Position numbers and translations under genes: made by a program. Positions 26,605 to 33,441 of a stretch of DNA of 42,378 bases are shown here, piece by piece; position 1 is the first letter of the stretch, and each line of letters starts with the position of its first letter. A model generated the notes under the pieces. That model was not told where the DNA came from. It was given only the letters and a program-made list of their open reading frames with translations, and did not search any database. The stretch comes from an uncultured Roseicyclus sp. (lineage in GTDB: Bacteria; Pseudomonadota; Alphaproteobacteria; Rhodobacterales; Rhodobacteraceae), in NCBI RefSeq assembly GCF_937892565.1, contig NZ_CALAHQ010000018.1, forward strand, positions 1-42,378. Reading direction: 5' to 3'.

Positions 26605-27030
26605 TCAGTGCCACATGGCGCGGATGGGTTTGCGCAGGGTTTGGCGCACTTGCGCGATCTCGCCCGCCGACACATGGCGCCGCAACAGATCCAGCACCGC
26701 CATCACCGCGCGCTCGGGGTCGGGCAACGGCGCCTTGTCGAATGTCGCGCTCACGCGCGCCAGAAGGTCGGATTTGCTGCGTGCCCGGATGGGCATCGCG
26801 GCGGGTGACCAGCCTTCGAAAAAGATGCCGCGCATCAACATCGGCAATTGGGCCGCCAGATCGGCGGCCTCTTCGACGGTCAAAAGATCGCGCACCGCAT
26901 GCAGGGTTTCGCGCAAGAGCAGATAGGCACGGCCCTTTTCCGACCAGCCCAGATCGGCGCATAATTCATTGAGCCATTCGGCCACCACCTGTGGTGCGTG
27001 ATCGATTGAGGAGATGCCGGTGATCGACAT
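26605..27030 (-). CDS. DUF2267 protein
   Basis: 141 residues, all helical. The segment VAEWLNELCADLGWSEKG, followed by AYLLLRETLHAVRDLLTVEE and AAQLPMLMRGIFFEGW, is the DUF2267 signature. These proteins recur next to Usp, Hsp20 and CBS genes in low-oxygen or osmotic stress clusters; molecular role unknown. The ATG at 27030 follows AAAGGA. It is first in a unit with the APH-like gene, with a box 60 bases upstream shared with the divergent prs paralogue. Confidence 0.85.
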   Translation of the reverse strand: MSITGISSIDHAPQVVAEWLNELCADLGWSEKGRAYLLLRETLHAVRDLLTVEEAADLAAQLPMLMRGIFFEGWSPAAMPIRARSKSDLLARVSATFDKAPLPDPERAVMAVLDLLRRHVSAGEIAQVRQTLRKPIRAMWH

Positions 27031-27061
27031 GGGATGTCCTTTCGCGTGATCGCTGCCGCCA

Positions 27062-27131
27062 AGCTTGGGCGCCGGTGGGCGCCGGGGCATTGACCGCAGG
27101 CAATGCGCGCACCGCTCGCACGGCGCATGGT
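27062..27131. promoter_or_regulatory. Divergent Crp/Fnr-type box between DUF2267 and prs units
   Basis: TTGAC-CGCA-GGCAA at 27090-27103. Leftward, CAAGCT (27067-27062) is 22 nt away; rightward, CATGGT (27126-27131) is also 22 nt away. One box thus seems placed to serve both directions. The rightward start near 27138 falls 2 bases before the prs ATG. Confidence 0.6.
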
Positions 27132-27139
27132 GGCGCGTG

Positions 27140-28147
27140 ATGCTGTTTTTCACGCTCAAGGGATCGGACATACTGGGCCGTCGCATCGCGGCGGCGGGCG
27201 GCTGGCCCATCGCCCCCCATGAAGAGCGCGATTTCGACCGGGGCGAACACAAGGCCCGCCCCCTGATCGATCCGCGCGGGCGCGATGTCTTTGTGCTGGC
27301 CGCGCTTCAGGGGGGGCCGGAGGCATCGGTCAACGACCGCTTGCTGCGCTTGCTGTTCTTTCTGGCCACCTGCCGCGATCATGGCGCCGCGCGCGTCACG
27401 GCCATTGCCCCCTATCTGCCCTATGGCCGCAAGGACCGCCGGACCAAGGCCTTTGACCCGCTGGGGATACGCTATGTGGCGCAGACCATCGAGGCGATGG
27501 GCTGCGATCAGCTTGTGACGCTGGAGGCCCATAACATCGCCGCGCTCGATTGTGCCTTTCGCCGGCCGGTGCTGCATCTGGCGACCGACCGGCTCTGGGC
27601 GGCCGATATCGCGGCGCGCGTCAAAGACGCAGCGCGCCCGCTGGCGGTGCTGTCGCCCGATCCGGGCGGGGTCAAGCGCGCACAGCTGATGGCCGAGGCC
27701 TTGGAGACGGCGACCCAGCGGCCGGTGCGCTTTGGCTTCGTCGAAAAACGGCGCAGCGCTGGCGTGGTGTCGGGCACGCAATTCGCGGGCGATGTGGCGG
27801 GGGCTTCGGTCCATGTTGTCGATGACATGATCTGTGGCGGTGGTACGCTCTTGCGCGCAGCCCAAGCCGCCCGCGCCCATGGCGCAGCCCAGGTGCATGG
27901 GCTGGCCACGCATGCCCTGTTCACCGACACGCTGGTCGATCTGGTGAGGGGGAACGGGGCTTTCGACAGCCTGACCGTGACCGACAGCGTCGCGCCTTTT
28001 GCGCAGGTGGCCATGGGTCTGGCGGGGCGGCTGCGGGTTTTGGGTGTGGCCCCGATGATCGCCGAGGCAATCGCATGCATCCATGATGCAAGGCCACAAT
28101 CCGCCCCCGCCCCGCCATGCGTGGTGCCCCTTGCGACCCATCAATGA
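27140..28147 (+). CDS. Divergent ribose-phosphate pyrophosphokinase paralogue
   Basis: 335 residues with the PRPP synthetase architecture: N-terminal half with DRGEHKARPL and PYLPYGRKDRRTK (flexible loop), C-terminal half with the PRPP loop VVDDMICGGGTLLRA. It differs from housekeeping Prs: the usual Asp-Leu-His-Ala segment reads LEAHNIAAL, and the N-terminus is unlike Prs. It probably makes or uses PRPP under stress; catalytic ability is uncertain. The ATG at 27140 has no ribosome site and sits almost on the predicted start of transcription, suggesting a leaderless message. The CBS gene and a lipoprotein follow. Confidence 0.82.
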   Translation: MLFFTLKGSDILGRRIAAAGGWPIAPHEERDFDRGEHKARPLIDPRGRDVFVLAALQGGPEASVNDRLLRLLFFLATCRDHGAARVTAIAPYLPYGRKDRRTKAFDPLGIRYVAQTIEAMGCDQLVTLEAHNIAALDCAFRRPVLHLATDRLWAADIAARVKDAARPLAVLSPDPGGVKRAQLMAEALETATQRPVRFGFVEKRRSAGVVSGTQFAGDVAGASVHVVDDMICGGGTLLRAAQAARAHGAAQVHGLATHALFTDTLVDLVRGNGAFDSLTVTDSVAPFAQVAMGLAGRLRVLGVAPMIAEAIACIHDARPQSAPAPPCVVPLATHQ

Positions 28148-28202
28148 CCGCAACCGCGCGCCAGGCCATGCTCAAGATCCTCGATCACACAGGGAGACGG
28201 TC

Positions 28203-28646
28203 ATGAAGATCTCGAAAGCCATGCACCCCAAGGCCACATGGGCCAGCGCCGACACATCGGTCAAGGACGTCGCGCGCATGATGGAAAAAAACGACATCGG
28301 CGCCGTGCCCATCGGCCAGAATGACAAGCTGATCGGCATGCTGACCGACCGCGACATCGCGCTGCGCGTCGTGGCGCGCGGGCTTGATCCGGCAACCACC
28401 ACGGCCAAGGACGTGATGACCAAGGGCATCGTGTGGTGCCGCCTGTCGTCGACGGTCGAGGATGCGATCCATCTGATGGAACAAAAACAGATCCGCCGCC
28501 TGCCGGTGATCGATGACGACAAGCGTCTGGTCGGGATGCTGAGCCTGGGCGACATTGCCCATTCGGTCAGCCGCGAATTGTCGGGCGAGGTGTTGCATGC
28601 GGTGGCCGATCATCACGACGGCGCGGGTCGGGGGGTGGCGACGTGA
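28203..28646 (+). CDS. CBS-domain-pair protein
   Basis: 147 residues made of two CBS motifs (residues about 8-60 and 75-130): VKDVARMMEKNDIGAVPI, then LIGMLTDRDIALRVVARG; VEDAIHLMEQKQIRRLPVID, then LVGMLSLGDIAHSVS. CBS pairs bind adenosine nucleotides and sense energy state. Same class as Hrp1 of the mycobacterial dormancy regulon. ATG at 28203 follows GGGAGA. Its stop overlaps the GTG of the next gene. Confidence 0.9.
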   Translation: MKISKAMHPKATWASADTSVKDVARMMEKNDIGAVPIGQNDKLIGMLTDRDIALRVVARGLDPATTTAKDVMTKGIVWCRLSSTVEDAIHLMEQKQIRRLPVIDDDKRLVGMLSLGDIAHSVSRELSGEVLHAVADHHDGAGRGVAT

Positions 28647-28912
28647 ACCGGTGCTGGGCGGGGCTGGCCGCGCTTGCGCTGGTGGCAGGCTGCGAGAACC
28701 TGACGACCGAGCAGCGCACGCTGGTGGGGATCACGGCGGGGGCCGCGACCGGGTTGATCACCGCCGAGGCGCTGGGCGCGGATTCCAACTGGCGGCTGAT
28801 CGCGGCCTTGGCCGGGGCTGCGGCCGGCACGCTTGTGGCCCAGAACGCAGCCGTCGGGCGCTGTGCCTATGCGCGCGGTGATGGCACCTATTTCGTGGCG
28901 GCCTGCCCCTGA
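28643..28912 (+). CDS. Small lipoprotein with glycine-zipper segment
   Basis: 89 residues starting with GTG in a 4-nt overlap (GTGA) with the CBS stop. A lipobox ALVAGC (Cys16) predicts an outer-membrane lipoprotein. The Gly/Ala-rich run GITAGAATGLITAEALG, then AALAGAAAGTLVAQN, is a glycine-zipper membrane segment. Closest in style to small envelope-stress lipoproteins; function unknown. Confidence 0.75.
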   Translation: MNRCWAGLAALALVAGCENLTTEQRTLVGITAGAATGLITAEALGADSNWRLIAALAGAAAGTLVAQNAAVGRCAYARGDGTYFVAACP

Positions 28913-28952
28913 CCGGGGCGGCGAGCGCACAAGCCGATACCGCCCGTGCAAA

Positions 28953-28978
28953 GACCCGCGCAGAAAGATGCGCGGGTC
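28953..28978 (+). terminator. Terminator hairpin between the prs/CBS unit and the Fnr-like gene
   Basis: Perfect 9-bp stem GACCCGCGC / GCGCGGGTC with an 8-base loop, 40 bases after the lipoprotein stop. It lies 17 bases past the TGA at 28996 that would end the read-through Fnr-like frame, so it fits both convergent units. Confidence 0.75.
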
Positions 28979-28995
28979 GGTCATGGTCCTTGATG

Positions 28996-29772
28996 TCAAT
29001 GCAGCGGCTTGCCGCCGAGTTGTGTCAGGATGGTGTCGGGGATCGCGTCGACCAATTCCGGCTCGCCCGCTTCGCCGGCCAGATCCTAAAGACTGTCGAT
29101 CGCGACCAGATCGGGGCGGATGATCTCGAGCAAGCCGTCGTCGGCCAAGGCATGAAAGGCACGGCTGATCGATTCAGGCCGCGCGCCCAAAAGATGGGCC
29201 ACATCCGCGCGACTGATGGGAATGCGGACCGTCAGGCGCCCGTTCATCGTGCCAAACAGGTTTTCCACCGTCTGAAACCGGCTGCAGAGCGTCAGCAAGA
29301 ACCCCGCCAGCCGCCCCCGGACCCGCGGGTTCGACAAGACGATCATCCAGTCGCGGCTGCGGTCGATCTCGGTCAGGAACTGGAGCAAGATGATCCGGTC
29401 AAGCGCCGGGGAACGCGACAGCAGCGCTTCGAACGGGCCGCGGCGAAAGGTCAGAAGCGTGCTTTCGATGGCCGCCTCGAGGGCAAACTGCATCGGGCCG
29501 TCAAACACCCGCCCGAACATGTCGCCCGGCACCAACAGACCCACCACATGCTGGCGCCCGTCGGGCAGGGTCTTTTGCATCCGCAAGATGCCATCCGTCA
29601 CGAAACCGACGGTGTCAAAAGCATCGCCCGCATCGGTCAAGACCTGACCCGCATCGAGTTTGCGGACCTGACAGATCTGATTGAGTTCCGCCAAGATGTC
29701 CTCGGGCACATGCGCAAGTTCCGGGATCATGCTTGAAACGCAGGTTCCGGTCTTTTTTGGCACGAAAGCCAT
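28996..29772 (-). pseudogene. Crp/Fnr regulator interrupted by an in-frame amber codon (FnrL-like, no Fe-S cysteines)
   Basis: The uninterrupted part is 29086-29772 (228 residues): a cyclic-nucleotide-binding-like domain (LPDGRQHVVGLLVPGDMFGR) and an HTH with recognition helix ARPESISRAFHAL (Glu-x2-Ser-Arg, the Fnr pattern for TTGAT-type half sites). The N-terminal cysteine cluster of Fnr is missing, so it is more like DnrR/Nnr types. A TAG at 29086-29088 stops it; the frame then continues for 29 codons (DLAGEAGEPELVDAIPD...) to TGA, and those residues resemble the FnrL C-terminal helix. It may still function, because the HTH is complete. The ATG follows AAGGGGGAAAT. Called a pseudogene only for the broken end. 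Confidence 0.65.
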
Positions 29773-29894
29773 ATTTCCCCCTTGTGCAGTTCAGATGCAT
29801 CCCTGCCTGCGCACGGCCCGCAAGATCTGGCCCGGCAAAAGCGCCACACACCAGTGTTCGGCAGTGCCGCTTGCGTCATGAGAATGTCACGTAC

Positions 29895-29911
29895 GTTACT
29901 AAAAAGGTAAC
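29895..29911. promoter_or_regulatory. Inverted repeat GTTAC-N7-GTAAC upstream of the amber-interrupted regulator
   Basis: A 5-bp palindrome in an AT-rich stretch about 125 bases before the leftward regulator. Could be an operator; no known factor is assigned. Confidence 0.3.
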
Positions 29912-29947
29912 ATGGACAATAATTGGCAAAACTTTCATTTGCCTTCA

Positions 29948-29990
29948 TTGAGCAAAGTCAATGCGTTGATCGCCCTGTTTCCCCGAAGGT
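29948..29990 (+). promoter_or_regulatory. Crp/Fnr-type box and promoter for the host-attachment/Fnr unit
   Basis: TTGAG-CAAA-GTCAA at 29948-29961 followed by GAAGGT at 29985-29990 (23-nt spacing). About 68 bases before the GTG start. It suggests autoregulation of the Fnr-like gene located second in this unit. Confidence 0.55.
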
Positions 29991-30028
29991 CAGAAAGTTG
30001 ACAGGGTATATTATTGGGAGCAGCAATA

Positions 30029-30496
30029 GTGGCACTTCGCATTTGGGCATTGGTGACGGATGGGATGCGCGCGCGCATCTTGCGCCGTCTCGACAGTGTC
30101 GATGGCGAAGACCCGGTTGAGCTGTTCAGCACCTCGGGGGCCAGGCATCTGCGCGACAGCATGGCCATCACATCGCGCGACGATCTGTCAGCCGATGATG
30201 ACGAAGGCGATGTCACATCTGACGCCCCGGGCGGCCCGATCCGCAAGGATATGGAGGAATTTGCACACGACATTCTTGGCTTTCTCGAGCTCCATCGCCG
30301 TGCGGATGATTTTGAACGGCTGGCCATCTTTGCAGGCCCCTTGATGCTGGGTGTCTTGCAGATGGCACTGCCCGCAAGCCTGAAGCGTATCCTTGTGGCA
30401 GAGCGTGCCTTGAACCTGATCACGCTGCCCGAGCCTGAGTTGCGCAAGCGGGTGCTGCAATTGATCCATGAAAACGACAAACGCCGCGGCGCCTGA
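30029..30496 (+). CDS. Host attachment protein family (bacterial eRF1-like fold)
   Basis: 155 residues, starting GTG at 30029 nine bases after GGGAG. It has ALVTDGMRARILRRL near the N-terminus, an acidic middle and FAHDILGFLELHRRADDFERLAIFAGP, the conserved core of the family named after Agrobacterium attachment genes. Despite the name these are thought to be ribosome-associated or stress proteins. A TTG five codons upstream is a less likely start. It heads a unit with the Fnr-like gene 27 bases downstream. Confidence 0.82.
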   Translation: MALRIWALVTDGMRARILRRLDSVDGEDPVELFSTSGARHLRDSMAITSRDDLSADDDEGDVTSDAPGGPIRKDMEEFAHDILGFLELHRRADDFERLAIFAGPLMLGVLQMALPASLKRILVAERALNLITLPEPELRKRVLQLIHENDKRRGA

Positions 30497-30523
30497 GCGC
30501 GGCCCGACCAGGAGAGACTGCCG

Positions 30524-31420
30524 ATGACCCAGATGCACAACAGCCTTGCCAGCGCAGAAGCTTGCATGAATTGCCCGCTGAAAAGCCGCGCGATCTGCCG
30601 CGCGATCAATGCGGGGGCAGCGGCCGCCGGGCGCCAAGGTGCGCGGGTGCGGAAGCTGCCGCAAGATTGGGTGATGCGCGATGCTGGCGAGGCACCCAAG
30701 CTGACCGGCATCTTGCGCCGCGGCTATCTGAGGACCGAACGGATCCTGGAAGACGGGCGGCGCTGCATCGTCGATCTGGCTGTGCCATCGGATGTGGTCG
30801 GAACATTGCTGGATGGGACGGGCAACTGCACCATATCGGCCGCCACCGACATCGAGATCTGTGCCTTTGATCCCAAGATCCTGCGCAGCATGATGGAGCG
30901 TGATCCCGCCTTGCGTCTGGAAATCCTGCGCGCGGCCGCCCAACAGCATGCCCGCCAGCTTGAACTGGTCTGGCGGCGTGGCGCGCTCAACAGCCGTGAA
31001 CGCATCATCGCGTTTGTGGTCATGGCCGCTGAAATCATGCCCGGCGAACCCATGCCGGACGGAAGTCTTGTGGTCTCTATTCCCATATCGCGGCGCGATT
31101 GGGCCGATGTCACCAACACCACCGTCGAAACGATCTGCCGGACCCTGGGCCAGCTTGCTGAAGCCGATGTTTTGCACAGCGTGTCGCCCGCGCGATACCG
31201 GATCAACGATCTGGCAGCGCTGTCGGAATTGGCTGGTCTGGACCCCGATCTGGACAAGATCGCCCATTGCCGCGGCACATCCGAAGGGCCCTATGGCATG
31301 ACAAGCCACGCCTTGCAGACGCACACATTGCACATGTCCACCGCATCACGCATGGGCAGCGGGGTCTTGTCGGCGCGGTCACGTCTGCCGGGGGCAGGAC
31401 AAGGCGCCGCGCGCCAGTAA
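30524..31420 (+). CDS. Crp/Fnr regulator with Fe-S cysteine signature (FnrL-like)
   Basis: 298 residues. Cys14, Cys17 and Cys25 (CMNCPLKSRAIC, spacing x2 and x7) match the alphaproteobacterial FnrL oxygen-sensing motif, and Cys102 (GNCTIS) may be the fourth ligand. A sensor domain (LEDGRRCIVDLAVPSDVVG) and a long dimer helix lead to an HTH whose recognition helix reads TTVETICRTLGQL: Glu and Arg are kept but the usual Ser is Cys. About 60 residues beyond the HTH form an unusual tail. Likely a redox or nitric-oxide sensor acting on the local TTGAC boxes; this is inference. ATG follows GGAGAGA. Confidence 0.85.
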   Translation: MTQMHNSLASAEACMNCPLKSRAICRAINAGAAAAGRQGARVRKLPQDWVMRDAGEAPKLTGILRRGYLRTERILEDGRRCIVDLAVPSDVVGTLLDGTGNCTISAATDIEICAFDPKILRSMMERDPALRLEILRAAAQQHARQLELVWRRGALNSRERIIAFVVMAAEIMPGEPMPDGSLVVSIPISRRDWADVTNTTVETICRTLGQLAEADVLHSVSPARYRINDLAALSELAGLDPDLDKIAHCRGTSEGPYGMTSHALQTHTLHMSTASRMGSGVLSARSRLPGAGQGAARQ

Positions 31421-31445
31421 GCCAAGGGGCGGTGCGGCCCGGCCC

Positions 31446-31486
31446 TTGATGGTCGTCAATGCCGCCACCGCCCCACGCGCCATAAT
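31446..31486 (+). promoter_or_regulatory. Crp/Fnr-type box and promoter for hsp20
   Basis: TTGAT-GGTC-GTCAA at 31446-31459, then a near-consensus -10 CATAAT at 31481-31486 (21-nt spacing). It is the strongest class II-like promoter here. Predicted start near 31493, 53 bases before the hsp20 ATG. Confidence 0.72.
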
Positions 31487-31545
31487 GATGTCGGAGGCCG
31501 GATCGCTGCCGCCGGGTGGCAGCCCCCCACACAGGAGACACACAG

Positions 31546-32076
31546 ATGCCCAAACACAGTTCATCCGTGGATGTGCAGCACGAGGCCGCACCCAGCACCG
31601 AGGCAGGCCGCGACGGCTGGGCGCCGCTGGTGACCATGCGCGACGAGATCGACCGCCTGTTCGACGATTTCGGCAGCGGTTTCTGGCGCCATCCGCTGGC
31701 GCGGCGCATGGGGCCGCGCGCAGGCTTCAGGGTCGACATGCCGCTGTCGCCGGTGGTCGAGGTGATCGACTGCGACGGTGAATACCGCGTCACCGCCGAA
31801 TTGCCGGGCCTGACCGCCGAGGATGTGGACATCCGCGTCACCGATGGCATGCTGACCATCCGGGGCGAGAAATCCGAACAGACCCGCGACGAAAAGGCCG
31901 ATTATCTGCTCAGCGAACGGCGCTATGGCGCCTTTCAGCGCGGCCTGCGGCTACCGACGGGGGCTGATCCCGACAAGATCACGGCGCAATTGGCCCAAGG
32001 CATCCTGACGGTGACGATGCCCAAAACGGCGCAAGCCCGCCAGCAAGAACGCAAGATCGAAATCAAGGCGGCCTAA
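31546..32076 (+). CDS. Small heat-shock protein (Hsp20/alpha-crystallin)
   Basis: 176-residue chaperone. The alpha-crystallin domain spans about 62-165: VVEVIDCDGEYRVTAELPGL, EDVDIRVTDGMLTIRGEK, YGAFQRGLRLP and the Gly-Ile-Leu element QGILTVTMPK. The N-terminus (MRDEIDRLFDDFGSGFW) is typical of class A proteobacterial Hsp20. The ATG at 31546 follows CAGGAGA. Single gene under its own box, ended by a strong hairpin. Confidence 0.93.
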   Translation: MPKHSSSVDVQHEAAPSTEAGRDGWAPLVTMRDEIDRLFDDFGSGFWRHPLARRMGPRAGFRVDMPLSPVVEVIDCDGEYRVTAELPGLTAEDVDIRVTDGMLTIRGEKSEQTRDEKADYLLSERRYGAFQRGLRLPTGADPDKITAQLAQGILTVTMPKTAQARQQERKIEIKAA

Positions 32077-32120
32077 CCCCAAGGGGCCGTCTTGGGCGCG
32101 CCGAGCAATCGGTGCGCCGC

Positions 32121-32157
32121 GGGCCCGGCGGTGTTTAGTCCCCACGCCGCCGGGCCC
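32121..32157. terminator. Bidirectional terminator between hsp20 and cytochrome c
   Basis: Stem GGGCCCGGCGG (32121-32131) with CCGCCGGGCCC (32147-32157), 11 bp, 15-base loop containing TTTAG. It separates convergent genes. Confidence 0.75.
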
Positions 32158-32180
32158 CTGTAGCGCCGATCACGGCGCGG

Positions 32181-32606
32181 TCATTCTTGGACCGATTCCA
32201 GATAGCGCGCGATCGACAGGATGCGGCCGCGCACGACGACCTCGGCCCCGAAATGGCCCGCATCCTCGACCGCCGAAGCCATGTAGCGCGCGCCCCAGAC
32301 AGGCATGAGCGTGCCATGCGGGCCCACCCCGCTGCGCCCGTCGATCACCTGAATGATCTCGAGCAAGGGGAATTCGCCGTCGTTTTCCGCCGACAGCCGG
32401 GTCAGCCCGGGGGTGGGCACGTTGAGATAGCGCGCGACCGGGCCATCGCCCAGCGCGGTTTCGCCGTGACAGGCCGAACAGCTGTACATGTATTCCATCC
32501 GACCTGCCTCGTCGGCGAAAGCGAGGGCGGGCATACTGGCCTGTCCGATGAGGGCAAGGGCCAGCACCGGGACAAACCGGCGCGAAACAAGGGTGCGCTT
32601 GGGCAT
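32181..32606 (-). CDS. Periplasmic monohaem cytochrome c
   Basis: 141 residues with a signal peptide (RRFVPVLALALIGQASMPALAFA). The haem motif is CSACH (residues about 43-47), and the distal Met ligand is probably in TLMPVWGARYM. Single-domain class I. Two tandem ATGs occur; the second (32606) lies 6 bases after AGGAG and is preferred. It could accept electrons from a dehydrogenase or serve a terminal reductase at low oxygen. It is under its own Crp/Fnr-type box. Confidence 0.85.
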   Translation of the reverse strand: MPKRTLVSRRFVPVLALALIGQASMPALAFADEAGRMEYMYSCSACHGETALGDGPVARYLNVPTPGLTRLSAENDGEFPLLEIIQVIDGRSGVGPHGTLMPVWGARYMASAVEDAGHFGAEVVVRGRILSIARYLESVQE

Positions 32607-32643
32607 CATGATCTCCTGCATGTGGGAAGACTTGGGTGCCCAC

Positions 32644-32685
32644 AGTCTTGGCGCGGATGCGATCGACAGCATTGACGGCACGCAA
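32644..32685 (-). promoter_or_regulatory. Crp/Fnr-type box and promoter for cytochrome c
   Basis: TTGAC-GGCA-CGCAA at 32672-32685 on the top strand. Read leftward, AAGACT (32649-32644) follows at 22 nt. Predicted start near 32637, about 31 bases before the ATG. Confidence 0.6.
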
Positions 32686-32704
32686 ATGCCCATCCGCGGC
32701 GGGC

Positions 32705-32745
32705 TTGCGCATGGTCAATGCCCATGACCCACGCCCCGCTAGCAT
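32705..32745 (+). promoter_or_regulatory. Crp/Fnr-type box and promoter for the BON protein
   Basis: TTGCG-CATG-GTCAA at 32705-32718, the mirror form of TTGAC-N4-CGCAA, followed by TAGCAT at 32740-32745 (21 nt). The two divergent genes thus each have their own oriented box within 47 bases. Confidence 0.6.
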
Positions 32746-32782
32746 CACCCCCTGTTCACCCCGCAGCCGATGGAGGATCATC

Positions 32783-33430
32783 ATGGGCGACAAGGAACTG
32801 AGACTGGATATTCTGGAAGAACTGGATCTCGAACCAAGTTTTGACGCGGCCGATATCGGCGTGGCCGTGGATGGCAATGTGGTGACGCTGACGGGCCATG
32901 TGCGATCCTTCAGCGACAAGGTCACCGTGCGCGACATCGTCGAGCGCATCCCAGGCGTGCGCGCCATCGCCGATGACATCGAAGTACGCCCCATCGGCGC
33001 GCATATCACCGCGGATGACGAAATCGCCAAGCGCATCGTCAACACGCTGAAATGGAACAGCTCGGTGCCGGATGAAAAGATCACCACAACTGTCACCAAG
33101 GGCTGGGTCACGTTGGAGGGCGATGTGGAATGGCACTATCAATCCACCGCCACCGAACAGGCGGTGCGCCGCCTGGTGGGTGTCACGGGCGTGAACAACC
33201 GCATCAAGATCACCCCCGCAGTCAAACCCGCCGATGTGTCAGACCGCATCCAAAAGGCGCTCAAGCGCGATGCCGAGCTTGATGCCAGCGCGATCCGGGT
33301 GAATGTGGCAGGCAGCCGCGTCACCCTTGAGGGGCGGGTGCGGTATCTGGGCGAACGCCGCGCCGCCGAACGGGCGGCATGGTCGGCCCCCGGCGTGACC
33401 GAGGTGATCGATCATCTGACGGTCGCCTGA
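32783..33430 (+). CDS. Three-BON-domain protein
   Basis: 215 residues built of three BON domains (about 1-70, 75-145, 148-215), each with the core valine/glycine pattern: GNVVTLTGHVRSFSDK, GWVTLEGDVEWHYQS and SRVTLEGRVRYLGERR. No signal peptide, so cytoplasmic, unlike OsmY. The ATG at 32783 follows GGAGG. BON proteins bind membranes or phospholipids and are induced by stress. Convergent with the next gene, 11 bases apart. Confidence 0.9.
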   Translation: MGDKELRLDILEELDLEPSFDAADIGVAVDGNVVTLTGHVRSFSDKVTVRDIVERIPGVRAIADDIEVRPIGAHITADDEIAKRIVNTLKWNSSVPDEKITTTVTKGWVTLEGDVEWHYQSTATEQAVRRLVGVTGVNNRIKITPAVKPADVSDRIQKALKRDAELDASAIRVNVAGSRVTLEGRVRYLGERRAAERAAWSAPGVTEVIDHLTVA

Positions 33431-33441
33431 CACGACCCGGC

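Noticed and set aside
26588..26962. N-terminal extension of the APH-like gene
   Set aside because: It overlaps DUF2267 in another frame and has no family similarity; the ATG at 26587 fits the fold.
28990..28999. TTGATGTCAA as a further Crp/Fnr box
   Set aside because: The half sites touch with no 4-base spacer, and it lies at the end of a gene rather than before one.
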